In this document: positions 28,394 to 37,333 of the stretch, piece after piece
Numbering within the stretch: the stretch's first letter is position 1
How the letters are laid out: every line of letters begins with the position of its first letter
NCBI GenBank assembly: GCA_029061255.1
Contig: JAIDSL010000102.1
Coordinates: 1 to 64,000 of the forward strand
From: Muribaculaceae bacterium
GTDB lineage: Bacteria; Bacteroidota; Bacteroidia; Bacteroidales; Muribaculaceae
DNA length: 64,000 nucleotides
Direction: 5' to 3'
Notes under the pieces: generated by a model
Seen by the model: the letters and a program-made list of their open reading frames with translations, nothing else
The model's database searches: none
What the model was told of the DNA's origin: nothing
Made by a program: the position numbers and the translations under genes

Positions 28394-29854
28394 ATGATAA
28401 TGAAATCAAAATTATTCTCAATAATCTTACTCCTTTTGCTTTCACTCCCGCTGCAGGCGGCTGAGAAGCCGTGGAGCCATGGGAGGCTTCAGGTGGCTGA
28501 CAATGGACTATATCTGCAGCATGAGGATGGGATGCCGTTTTTCTGGCTGGGTGACACGGGGTGGCTGCTGCCGCAGCGCCTTGACCGCGATGAGGCTCAG
28601 CACTATCTTGAGCAATCGGCTCGCGAAGGATTCAATGTGGTGCAGATTCAGGTGATCAACGGTGTGCCCTCATTCAACCGCTACGGCAAGATGTCGCACC
28701 CCGATGGATGGAACCTAAGCGAGGCTTCAAAACCGGGAGAATACGGCTACTGGGAACACCTGGACCATATTGTAGACACGGCAGAACGCAACGGCATCTA
28801 CATAGGCATGGTGTGCATATGGGGAGGGCTCGTGAAAGGGGGCTTGATGGACGAGGCGCAGGCTGAGGAATACGGAAAATTCCTTACCGATCGATACAAA
28901 AATAAGAAAAATATCATCTGGATTATCGGAGGCGATATCCAAGGAGATGTAAAGACCGGGGTATGGGATGCACTTGCACGGACTATCAAGGCGAATGATC
29001 CTGAACACCTGATGACTTTCCATCCACGTGGACGCACTACCTCGGCCCGATGGTTTGCCGACCGTGACTGGCTGGACTTCCATATGTTTCAGAGCGGTCA
29101 TCGCCGTTACAATCAGAGGATGGGAAACAAGGATTATCCCATTCCTGATGGGACTGAGGAAGACTCATGGATGTATGTCGACTCTGTGCGCAAGCACACA
29201 CCCATAAAACCGGTGCTCGACGGAGAACCAAGCTACGAGAATATCCCGCAGGGATTGCATGGCGCGGATGAACCCGTATGGACGGATAAGGATGTGCGCC
29301 GTTATGCTTACTGGTCGGTATTCGCAGGCTCGTGCGGCCACACTTATGGCCACAACAACATCATGCAGTTTATACGTCCCGGCCTTCCGGGAGCATATTT
29401 CGCCGACGGAATAGAGAAACCTTGGTATGTTGCCATAGATGATCCCGGAAGGCTCCAGATGAAGTATCTGAAGCGACTGATGCTGGCATTTCCTTTCTTC
29501 GACAGAGTTGCAGACCAAGAGATCGCCGTAGACAATGGGGAGAAGTATGACCGTATCATCGCCACTCGCGGCAATGACTATATACTGGCATATAACCATA
29601 CCGGACGACCGATGACCCTCGACCTCAGTCGAATCTCCGGCAGGGAGAAGAATATCTGGACAATGGATCCTACTGACGGCAGCCTGGTGTATATAGGTAA
29701 GACAGATGAGAGACATTATAAGCTTATCCCGACTCCGGGCAAAGACCTTGTAGTGATAGCTGTTGACTCGGATAGAAGATACCTTACTCCAGACATGAAG
29801 GAAATCCCGGAAGCAGGAATCCCGTTATCGGATGCCAAGGACCTTACCGAATAA
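28394..29854 (+). CDS. DUF4038-type glycoside hydrolase (GH140 / apiosidase-like)
   Basis: Signal peptide; LQHEDGMPFFWLGDTGWLLPQRLDRDEAQHYLEQSAREGFNVVQIQV, IIWIIGGDIQGD, PVLDGEPSYENIP. ORF start 28367; ATG 28394/28400 preferred. Confidence 0.87.
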   Translation: MIMKSKLFSIILLLLLSLPLQAAEKPWSHGRLQVADNGLYLQHEDGMPFFWLGDTGWLLPQRLDRDEAQHYLEQSAREGFNVVQIQVINGVPSFNRYGKMSHPDGWNLSEASKPGEYGYWEHLDHIVDTAERNGIYIGMVCIWGGLVKGGLMDEAQAEEYGKFLTDRYKNKKNIIWIIGGDIQGDVKTGVWDALARTIKANDPEHLMTFHPRGRTTSARWFADRDWLDFHMFQSGHRRYNQRMGNKDYPIPDGTEEDSWMYVDSVRKHTPIKPVLDGEPSYENIPQGLHGADEPVWTDKDVRRYAYWSVFAGSCGHTYGHNNIMQFIRPGLPGAYFADGIEKPWYVAIDDPGRLQMKYLKRLMLAFPFFDRVADQEIAVDNGEKYDRIIATRGNDYILAYNHTGRPMTLDLSRISGREKNIWTMDPTDGSLVYIGKTDERHYKLIPTPGKDLVVIAVDSDRRYLTPDMKEIPEAGIPLSDAKDLTE

Positions 29855-29860
29855 AAGCAG

Positions 29861-29885
29861 TAGGGACGCACGGCTCGTGCGTCCG
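29861..29885. repeat. GGACGCACG palindrome, copy 2
   Basis: tagggacgcacggctcgtgcgtccg. Confidence 0.95.
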
Positions 29886-29922
29886 CATTATACGAAATGA
29901 AAATTAATTGTACATTGTTAAA

Positions 29923-29947
29923 CGGACGCACGAGCCGTGCGTCCCTA
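29923..29947. repeat. GGACGCACG palindrome, copy 3 (inverted relative to copy 2)
   Basis: cggacgcacgagccgtgcgtcccta. Confidence 0.95.
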
Positions 29948-29963
29948 CCAATATGATTGGATT

Positions 29964-30737
29964 ATGAAAATACTGATCCTTGGAGCCGGAAAGATGGGCT
30001 CATTCTTTTGTGATCTTCTTAGTTTTGAACATGAAGTGGCTATCTATGATCCGGACCCGGAGCATTTGAAGTTCACTTTCAATGTGCAGCGTTTTATGAA
30101 GCCGGAGGAGGCAGCCGGATTCGAGCCTGATTTGGTGATAAATGCCGCAACGGTGAAATACACCATCGAGGCTTTCGAAAAGATATTGCCATATATTCCT
30201 AAGACAACTATCATAAGCGATATTGCCAGTGTGAAGACAGGCCTGCCGGAGTTTTATGCTGAGAAAGGATACAGGTTTGTGTCTACACACCCGATGTTTG
30301 GCCCTACCTTTGCTTCGCTCAGCAACCTTGCAAATGAAAACGCCATCATCATCAAGGAGGGCGACGAGGAGGGCCGGGAATTTTTCCGCAATCTCTATAA
30401 GAAACTGCGCCTGCATATCGAAGACTATACTTTTGCAGAGCATGACGAGACAATCGCGTATTCGCTATCAATTCCATTCACTTCCACTCTTGTGTTTGGA
30501 AGCGTGATGAAGCATCAGGATGCCCCGGGCACCACGTTCAAGCGCCATATGGCCATTGCCCATGGACTGATGGGGGAAGATGATTTCTTGCTGACGGAGA
30601 TTCTATTCAATCCGCATACTTCGGGTCAGTTGGATCGGATTCAAGAGAATCTTACAGAACTGAAGGGAATCATCGAACGGCGTGACTCCGCTGCCATGAA
30701 GGTGTTTTTGGATAAAGTGAGGGAAAATTTGAAGTAA
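29964..30737 (+). CDS. tyrA: Prephenate dehydrogenase
   Basis: MKILILGAGKMGSFFCDLL; DIASVKTGLPEFY; RFVSTHPMFGPTFASL. ATG at 29964 preferred over 29937. Confidence 0.85.
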   Translation: MKILILGAGKMGSFFCDLLSFEHEVAIYDPDPEHLKFTFNVQRFMKPEEAAGFEPDLVINAATVKYTIEAFEKILPYIPKTTIISDIASVKTGLPEFYAEKGYRFVSTHPMFGPTFASLSNLANENAIIIKEGDEEGREFFRNLYKKLRLHIEDYTFAEHDETIAYSLSIPFTSTLVFGSVMKHQDAPGTTFKRHMAIAHGLMGEDDFLLTEILFNPHTSGQLDRIQENLTELKGIIERRDSAAMKVFLDKVRENLK

Positions 30738-30748
30738 TTCCGGCAGTC

Positions 30749-30900
30749 GAGGGTGTTGCAAAATGGGCCAATATTCTGATGTAGGGACGCACGGCTCGTG
30801 CGTCCTTTATGCAATTAAATTGGTAATCAACAATATAAAAACGGACGCACGAGCCGTGCGTCCCTACAAGATGCGGAGAATATAGTTCTGCAACACCCTC
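30749..30900. repeat. Nested inverted-repeat element between convergent genes containing two GGACGCACG palindromes
   Basis: Outer arms gagggtgttgca (30749-30760) / tgcaacaccctc (30889-30900); inner palindromes 30782-30804 and 30842-30867. Confidence 0.9.
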
Positions 30901-33672
30901 CTACAAGACAGTCCAGTTAATTTCGAGGGGATTGTCGGTCATAGAGAGAATCAGAGGGAGGTCGGGATTGTCGAGGATGGTCATCTTGGCGCCTTCTTCC
31001 GGGTCTTCTACTATGATGGCTTTGCCGAGTGGGGAGTCTATGTCGCCGGTCTTCTGCCAAAGCACTCCATTATAGTGGAATTGACCATTCTGTTTCAACT
31101 CATTCAGTGCGGATTGAGAGATGATTCCGAAAGTCTCATTTGATGGGAGAGTTATGTGGTTTCCATCTTCAGGCATTATGTAGCTTTGAGTGTTGCCGTG
31201 TTTTACTGCTTCGGGGGTCATAGTGTAAGTGCCGGTCCAGAGTTTGAGATTGCGGACGATGCTCCAATGGAGGGTAATACCTCCGTCTTTTGTCGGTTCG
31301 TATGTGAATTTGAAGCGGCGGGTTTGGCCGTGGAGTTTGTAGGCGATATTCAAGGTATCGAGGAGGACGCACGAGCCGTGCGTCCCTACCAGGACATTGG
31401 ATGCTTTGTCGATAGCCGGGAGGATGCAAGAGGCGTGCGTACCTGCAAGGCCGGAGTCGGATTTCATCACCAGTCTTAATTCCCCTCCTGCTGCAAGGTC
31501 GGAATGCTTTAGGAAGAAGGAGTCGTATGGCTTGCCGTTCAAATAAATCTCAGATATGTATCGATTCTCAGGTGAGAGCCCTTCGGCTGTGATTGTAAAT
31601 GTTTTCCCATCCTGAAGATTGAACGTGGTAGATTTCAACACAGGTGTGTGGATGAGATAATAGTCATGGCCGGCATTGGGGTAGATACCCGCCATATTGA
31701 AGATAAGCCATGATGACATAGCTCCGGAATCGTCATTACCCGGCAGACCGGCAGGAGAATCACTGTAGTTTTTCTCAATGATTCCGAGAATAGTGTCGCT
31801 TGACTTGTCGGGTCGCCCTATCCAATGATATAGGCAAGGGGATAGGAAGGAAGGCTCGTTGTTGACATTGAAGTAATCTTTCTCAAAGAACTTGTCAAGT
31901 CTCTTTTCAAATGCCTCCGGACCGCCGCATTTCTCAATCAGACCCGGCACATCATGGGGGATGCTGAGCGAGTATTCCCATGAGGAAGCCTCATAGAAGA
32001 ACATATCCCACCATGGCTTATACCACGGACCTTCGAAAGTAAGTGGAGTGTACTTGAATTCAGGATGTTGATACTTGGAGTGACCGAACGGGATTGAATC
32101 GAGCCAGTTGCCATCTGCATCGCGAGGCATAATGAATCCCCACGTGCCGTCATGCTCATAGTCCGGACACCAGAGGTTTTTCCACGATTCAGACTGCTTC
32201 ATATACCGCTCGGCTACATCTTCTTTGCCAAGGCACTTTGCCACTTGGGCTATAGCGAAGTCGCATAGCGAATACTCTATCGTGCGGTTTCCGGCGCGTG
32301 CTATTCCGTGCGGAATGTATCCGAGGGAAAGATATTCCCGAAGCCCACCGCGTCCTTCCGCCTCCTCATTGCCACCGGGAGGAACCGTAGCGTCGTGAAT
32401 CATTGCCTGCAGGGCAGCCTCATAGTCTATTCCGGGGATACCTTTGACACAAGCGTCGGCAATCACCACGTCGGCATTTGATCCCCCTTGGGTGCGACCG
32501 TTGGCATTTCCGCTGCGTGCGTCAGGCATGAACCCGTCGCGCTTGCCAATGTTGACGAGTGAGTTGACCATGTCGGCGAGCCGCTTTGGCTCTATTATGG
32601 CGAAAAGGGGCATAGAGGTGCGGTAGGTGTCCCAGAGTGCGTAGAAATCATCATAGTATGGCACCGGGTCGGTCCAAAGAGGATTCTCACCCGTACGGTC
32701 AGATGGCATAAGCATCGTATGGTAGAGGGCTGTGTAGAGCATTCTCTTCAGGTTGTCGGGAGTATCGGGATGCACCTCGATCTTTTGCATCGCGCTTTCC
32801 CATTTATCGAGAGATTCATTCCTGATGTCATCGAAGCTTTTTCCATAAGACTCCGACTCATAGTTGTGCCTTGCCTTGAGAGGGCTTATGAATGAGATGC
32901 CTATGCGAAAGTTGACGGTATCGGTCTGTTCAGGAAAAGACACGAGAACCCCCGTCTTCTCTCCTGAATCAAACTGCGACGGTGAGGAACTGATGTTGTC
33001 TCGTTTCCAGGTCCTTATGTCGGAGAACGGTACGTCTGATTTCGCGTAGAAATAGACTGTATAGGCGCGCCCGTTGTTCCAGCCTCCGCGAATGCGGCTA
33101 TAGCCGCTCACTTCAGTGTCGGAGAGCACCTGGACCTCGGAGCCCACAAACTGCTGCGCCTCGCGCGCGTCAGGGACAGGAGACTCTCCCAAGAAGAATC
33201 CGGCATCGATCTTAAGCCCTTTCTCCCCGTTCTCCGGATAAATGAGCCGGTAGGCAGATGTCCGGTCAGTAGCCGTTATCTCGGTCTTGATTCCGCTCTC
33301 GGTGAATGTGGTGGAGTAATACGCTGGAAGTATCGTCTCTGATTCCCGAAAGGCATAGATGTTCGTATTGTCCGGGCTCCCGGAAAACGGTTGGACCAGT
33401 ATGTTGCCATATTTCGGGCCTCCCCCCGTGCCGCTGACGTGGACCTGTGCGAAACCATCGACTCGCTCCGGCATCGGGAGCCAGCCGCTGTTTGGAGAAG
33501 GTGTGCAGTCGGGAGAGGGGCGCACCATCCCGAAAGGAGTGCAAGGCCCGATGAAGACCCTGCCGAGTCCTTCCGAGCCAATGCGGGGATCTATATAGTC
33601 GGTCAGTCTGGCTGCCGATGTGTGGAAGCAAATAAGCAGGGATAAGATCAAAAGAGGGAAGGTAAACTTCAT
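30901..33672 (-). CDS. GH92 alpha-mannosidase-family protein
   Basis: 923 aa; signal peptide; YIDPRIGSEGLGRVFIGPCTPFGMVRPSPDC, LWDTYRTSMPLFAIIEPKRLADMVNSLV, GNDDSGAMSSWLIFNMAGIYPNAGHDYYLIHTP. Confidence 0.95.
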   Translation of the reverse strand: MKFTFPLLILSLLICFHTSAARLTDYIDPRIGSEGLGRVFIGPCTPFGMVRPSPDCTPSPNSGWLPMPERVDGFAQVHVSGTGGGPKYGNILVQPFSGSPDNTNIYAFRESETILPAYYSTTFTESGIKTEITATDRTSAYRLIYPENGEKGLKIDAGFFLGESPVPDAREAQQFVGSEVQVLSDTEVSGYSRIRGGWNNGRAYTVYFYAKSDVPFSDIRTWKRDNISSSPSQFDSGEKTGVLVSFPEQTDTVNFRIGISFISPLKARHNYESESYGKSFDDIRNESLDKWESAMQKIEVHPDTPDNLKRMLYTALYHTMLMPSDRTGENPLWTDPVPYYDDFYALWDTYRTSMPLFAIIEPKRLADMVNSLVNIGKRDGFMPDARSGNANGRTQGGSNADVVIADACVKGIPGIDYEAALQAMIHDATVPPGGNEEAEGRGGLREYLSLGYIPHGIARAGNRTIEYSLCDFAIAQVAKCLGKEDVAERYMKQSESWKNLWCPDYEHDGTWGFIMPRDADGNWLDSIPFGHSKYQHPEFKYTPLTFEGPWYKPWWDMFFYEASSWEYSLSIPHDVPGLIEKCGGPEAFEKRLDKFFEKDYFNVNNEPSFLSPCLYHWIGRPDKSSDTILGIIEKNYSDSPAGLPGNDDSGAMSSWLIFNMAGIYPNAGHDYYLIHTPVLKSTTFNLQDGKTFTITAEGLSPENRYISEIYLNGKPYDSFFLKHSDLAAGGELRLVMKSDSGLAGTHASCILPAIDKASNVLVGTHGSCVLLDTLNIAYKLHGQTRRFKFTYEPTKDGGITLHWSIVRNLKLWTGTYTMTPEAVKHGNTQSYIMPEDGNHITLPSNETFGIISQSALNELKQNGQFHYNGVLWQKTGDIDSPLGKAIIVEDPEEGAKMTILDNPDLPLILSMTDNPLEINWTVL
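31365..31388. repeat. GGACGCACG palindrome inside GH92 CDS
   Basis: ggacgcacgagccgtgcgtcccta; encodes LVGTHGSCVLL on the minus strand. Confidence 0.95.
31421..31444. repeat. Degenerate GGACGCACG-type palindrome inside GH92 CDS
   Basis: aggatgcaagaggcgtgcgtacct; encodes LAGTHASCIL on the minus strand. Confidence 0.8.
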
Positions 33673-33753
33673 GATGCGGGCGTTATTTTTGATTACGACT
33701 TCAGACTGCGTCCTCAGTACAGTGTTGACAAATGCAAAGTTAACATAATATTC

Positions 33754-33784
33754 TTGATTATTGAAAGAATAATTATTAAATTTG
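33754..33784 (+). promoter_or_regulatory. Bacteroidetes-type promoter (TTG-N20-TAAATTTG)
   Basis: TTG 33754-33756; TAAATTTG 33777-33784. Confidence 0.55.
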
Positions 33785-33805
33785 CAGAAAGAATCGTAAG
33801 TGACT

Positions 33806-34378
33806 ATGATGATCGGAATCTGCGGGGGTATAGGAAGTGGAAAATCGGTTGTGAGCCGGATTTTGCGTCTTCGAGGGGAGGCGGTATATGACTGTGATCT
33901 GGAGGCTAAGCGTATTATGGATGGCTCTATGGAGGTGCTCAGTGCGCTTAATAGTCGTTATGGGGAGGATGTTTGTCCGAAAACGGGGCCTATTTGTCGC
34001 CCTGAGCTTGCACGGCGTGTCTTCAGCAACGATGAAGAGAGGATCTGGCTCAATACGCTCGTGCACAGGCTTGTGCGTGAGGACGTAGCAAGATGGCACG
34101 CGGTAAAGCTATCAGAGGGGAAGGAAAGGTGTTTCGTAGAGTCAGCTATACTCGCCACTTCAGGATTGGCGCAGATGTGCGAAGAGATCTGGCTTGTGAC
34201 AGCGTCGGAGGAAGTGCGTATAGAGCGCATCAAGATACGCGACTTTCTCGATGAAGATGCTATAAAGAAGAGAATTCAAAGCCAGAAAGAGGAAGAAAGA
34301 CTCATTGCTACTTTCGGAATCCCTGTCAAGACCATTGACAACTCCGGCTACCTGTCCATACTCGACCAAATAAGCTGA
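33806..34378 (+). CDS. coaE: Dephospho-CoA kinase
   Basis: MIGICGGIGSGKSVVSRILRLRGEAVYDCDLEAKRIM; lid region; ORF-track start is GTG at 33800. Confidence 0.92.
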   Translation: MMIGICGGIGSGKSVVSRILRLRGEAVYDCDLEAKRIMDGSMEVLSALNSRYGEDVCPKTGPICRPELARRVFSNDEERIWLNTLVHRLVREDVARWHAVKLSEGKERCFVESAILATSGLAQMCEEIWLVTASEEVRIERIKIRDFLDEDAIKKRIQSQKEEERLIATFGIPVKTIDNSGYLSILDQIS

Positions 34379-34414
34379 AGAGTTTTTCGAACGTTATACA
34401 TTAACCCGGATGAA

Positions 34415-34438
34415 GCAGCCATAGGGGCTGCTTTTTTT
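34415..34438 (+). terminator. Rho-independent terminator
   Basis: gcagccataggggctgc followed by TTTTTTT. Confidence 0.85.
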
Positions 34439-34501
34439 GTGGATATTGTAGTTTTTGTGGGTAATGATGCGTCTAAATGTCAGAAACGAAATCATAAAAC
34501 A

Positions 34502-34972
34502 ATGGAAAAGAATCAGACCTTGGACTTCGAGCGCCTCGTGATGGAGCATAAAAGCACCATCTATTCGGTCTGCTACATGTTTACCGAGACAAAACCGGAG
34601 GCTGACGATCTATTCCAGGAAGTGCTTATAAGCCTCTGGCAAGGAAAAGACTCATTTCGTGGCGATGCGAGCATCCGCTCGTGGGTCTACCGTGTGAGTA
34701 TGAACACCTGCATTTCATACAAGAGGAAAAAGCGGGTGAAAACGGTGCCGCTTGAGTTTTCTGCCGAATCCACAGTCCCGGACTCACCGGGCAACAAACA
34801 AGCACGTATGCTTCACGAACGCATATCGCGTCTCGAACCATTTGACCGCGCCATAGTGCTGCTCTGGCTTGAGGACATGTCGTATGACGAGATTGCTGCC
34901 ATTGTGGGCATCTCAGCAAAGGCCGTAGGCGTGCGCCTCGTGAGAATAAAGGAAAAACTGAAATCCCTATAA
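34502..34972 (+). CDS. ECF RNA polymerase sigma factor
   Basis: IYSVCYMFTETKPEADDLFQEVLISLWQGKDSFRGDASIRSWVYRVSMNTCIS...; region 4 LEDMSYDEIAAIVGISAKAVGVRLVRIKEKL. ATG at 34502 preferred. Confidence 0.93.
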   Translation: MEKNQTLDFERLVMEHKSTIYSVCYMFTETKPEADDLFQEVLISLWQGKDSFRGDASIRSWVYRVSMNTCISYKRKKRVKTVPLEFSAESTVPDSPGNKQARMLHERISRLEPFDRAIVLLWLEDMSYDEIAAIVGISAKAVGVRLVRIKEKLKSL

Positions 34973-34984
34973 ACTGACTTCAAA

Positions 34985-35566
34985 ATGGACGAACTCGATA
35001 TTTTAAAAGAAGAAATGGTGGCGCTTAAGCGTAGCCTTGACAAAGAACAGATCGTAAACGACAGACTTTTGCGTACCGTGATGCGGCAGAAGGCCTCATG
35101 GCTCAATAAATTTGTGATATCGGAATTCATCATGCTTCCCATCCTCTATCTGATGTTTGTGGGCATATGTGCATTTTTCCATGTCTCTCAGTGGTATGCA
35201 TTCTCGCTGCTTGTCCTCTCCCTGATTGACGTGCTGGTAGACATACGCACATTCCGTATCTCGCCGAAAGTGTTCAGCACTTGTACTATGCTTGAGGTGC
35301 GCCGCTTGCTCGTAAGGCAGAAGAAGGAGCGCTTCATCCATGTCTGCATAGCCCTTCCCCTTGCGATAGCTTGGCTTATACTCATGCTCTGCGCCATAGC
35401 GAATGCAACCGATCCTATGGCTACAGACCATATGCTCAACTACTCCGGAGTCGTAGGCGGCATTATCGGAGGAATCATCGGCGGCATAGTGGTAATGATA
35501 ATCTACCGCAAGGCTCAGAAGACAAACGATTTCATCATCAATGACATCCCTCAGGATAATGCATAA
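34985..35566 (+). CDS. Membrane protein encoded with the ECF sigma factor (candidate anti-sigma)
   Basis: 193 aa; soluble N-terminus then several TMs incl. glycine-rich GVVGGIIGGIIGGIVVMII; 12 bp after the sigma gene. Confidence 0.7.
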   Translation: MDELDILKEEMVALKRSLDKEQIVNDRLLRTVMRQKASWLNKFVISEFIMLPILYLMFVGICAFFHVSQWYAFSLLVLSLIDVLVDIRTFRISPKVFSTCTMLEVRRLLVRQKKERFIHVCIALPLAIAWLILMLCAIANATDPMATDHMLNYSGVVGGIIGGIIGGIVVMIIYRKAQKTNDFIINDIPQDNA

Positions 35567-35634
35567 TTCATAATTCACAATGCATAATCCCTGCGGGCTC
35601 AATTGTGCATTATGAATTATGCATTATGAATTGA
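35562..35634. repeat. AT-rich inverted repeats (ATAATGCATAATTCATAAT type)
   Basis: aatgcataattcataattcacaatgcataat ... attgtgcattatgaattatgcattatgaatt between convergent genes. Confidence 0.85.
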
Positions 35635-35636
35635 TA

Positions 35637-37052
35637 TCATAGCCCTTTCTTCAGCCATGCCCCTGAGATGAGCCTCCAGAGGAAGATGGCTCCGCGGAAG
35701 CAAAGCTCGATGCACATGGCAAGCCACACTCCGGCAAGCCCCATCGTAGGGGCGAGCCATGCTGCGAGGGGAACCCTGACGAGCCAGATGCTGCTGAAGT
35801 TCATAATTGCAGGGAGCACGGTGTCGCCAACTCCGATCATCACACCATATGCCACAATTGAGGCAGCAAACATCGGCTCGGCAAAGGCCTCGATGCGGAG
35901 AGCCTCCGCTCCAAGGTCGATGATATCCTTCACCGGACTCATCAGTGCCATCACATCGGCGGCGAATATATACATTACGATTCCCATGATGCTCATTGTC
36001 AGCATTCCCATACCGGTAGTGATGTATCCAAAGCGTTTGGCAAGGTCCTTGCGTTTTGCCCCGTAGCTTTGCCCGACGAGAGTGGTGGCAGCTTCTGAAA
36101 TGCCATAGCCCGGCATATAGCAGAGGCTCTCTGCAGTCACAGCAAATGCGTTGGCAGCTATCGCCATCACTCCTAATGGAGCCACGATCACTGTAACGGC
36201 TATCTGTGCCCCACAGATCACAACGTGTTCGAGTGTCATAGGGGCTGATACCTTCAAAGCCTTGCGCAGGACCTCCCATTCAGGCCGGAAACTGTCTTTC
36301 TCCTTCACTTTTGCAATGGCAAGACCATCCTGACGGAAGCAAAGGAAATACATCATGAGCCCGGCAGTGATGATTTCGGCAGCCGCAGTGCCAAGGGCTG
36401 CTCCCAACACACCGAGCCCGGCACCCGGCATTGTAAGTGAAATGCCTGCTATGTCGATATTTCGGGTAGGGAAAATGAGCATGAAATTGAAGATGACATC
36501 AAGCACACACATCAAGACGTTGAGGCATCCGGGCACTTTCATGTTTCCACTGCATCGCAGCATCCCGCCCCCAAGATAGTTCATAGTGAAAAGCGGAAGG
36601 GCAAGCACGAACACAAGGAAGTAGATTGAGGCATCAGGGCAGATGCTTTCCTTGCCCCCAAGCCAGTGGGGGAGGGGCCATGCTATGGCGGCTCCTACTG
36701 CAGCCACCACAAGGCTAAACATCAAGCATGCAATGATGCTCTGCCGCAGTATCCGGCGCCCACGGGTATGGTCGGAAGCCCCTATGCTGTGGGCTACCTG
36801 CACGGAGAACCCCATCGTGACTGCTGAACATATGCCCCAGAAAAGCCAGAGAGATGTGGATACAAGTCCGACTGCCGCTGAAGGATCGGCACCGAGGTGT
36901 CCTACCATTGCAGCGTCGATATATTGCATCATCATGCTTGAGAGCTGAGCCATCATAGCCGGCCATGACAATTGTGCGGTCAGCTTAAGTTGCTGCCCGA
37001 AACTCAGACGCTCTCCGGATCTAATCTTGTCTATCAGCATTTCTTGATTCAA
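35637..37052 (-). CDS. MATE-family efflux transporter
   Basis: 471 aa; LSWPAMMAQLSSMMMQYIDAAMVGHLG; 12-TM pattern. Confidence 0.93.
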   Translation of the reverse strand: MNQEMLIDKIRSGERLSFGQQLKLTAQLSWPAMMAQLSSMMMQYIDAAMVGHLGADPSAAVGLVSTSLWLFWGICSAVTMGFSVQVAHSIGASDHTRGRRILRQSIIACLMFSLVVAAVGAAIAWPLPHWLGGKESICPDASIYFLVFVLALPLFTMNYLGGGMLRCSGNMKVPGCLNVLMCVLDVIFNFMLIFPTRNIDIAGISLTMPGAGLGVLGAALGTAAAEIITAGLMMYFLCFRQDGLAIAKVKEKDSFRPEWEVLRKALKVSAPMTLEHVVICGAQIAVTVIVAPLGVMAIAANAFAVTAESLCYMPGYGISEAATTLVGQSYGAKRKDLAKRFGYITTGMGMLTMSIMGIVMYIFAADVMALMSPVKDIIDLGAEALRIEAFAEPMFAASIVAYGVMIGVGDTVLPAIMNFSSIWLVRVPLAAWLAPTMGLAGVWLAMCIELCFRGAIFLWRLISGAWLKKGL

Positions 37053-37333
37053 TTTTCGCGGGTGAAAATTGAGGTTATTTGGTTATGAGGTTAAGGGGTG
37101 GATATGTTTATTTTTTATGCAAAGTTAGTCCTTTTTTCTCATACTTGCAAATGTTAACAAAAGTTAAATTCGGACTTTGTGGGAAAAATTTATTGAAATT
37201 AGTATCATTTTTGTTAAAATTTGTATTAATTTTGAAGCTTGGCAGGGGTAATAGAGTAAAAACTCATTGACCTACCTTAATTAACCTGAATCTGAGATCA
37301 ATTAAATAAATGTAGTACCAAAAAACAACCTGC

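Noticed and set aside
31156-31479. Plus-strand ORF containing 'DARAVRPY' peptide, recurring in other spurious ORFs
   Set aside because: The peptide is a translation of the DNA palindrome on the opposite frame, not a protein motif.
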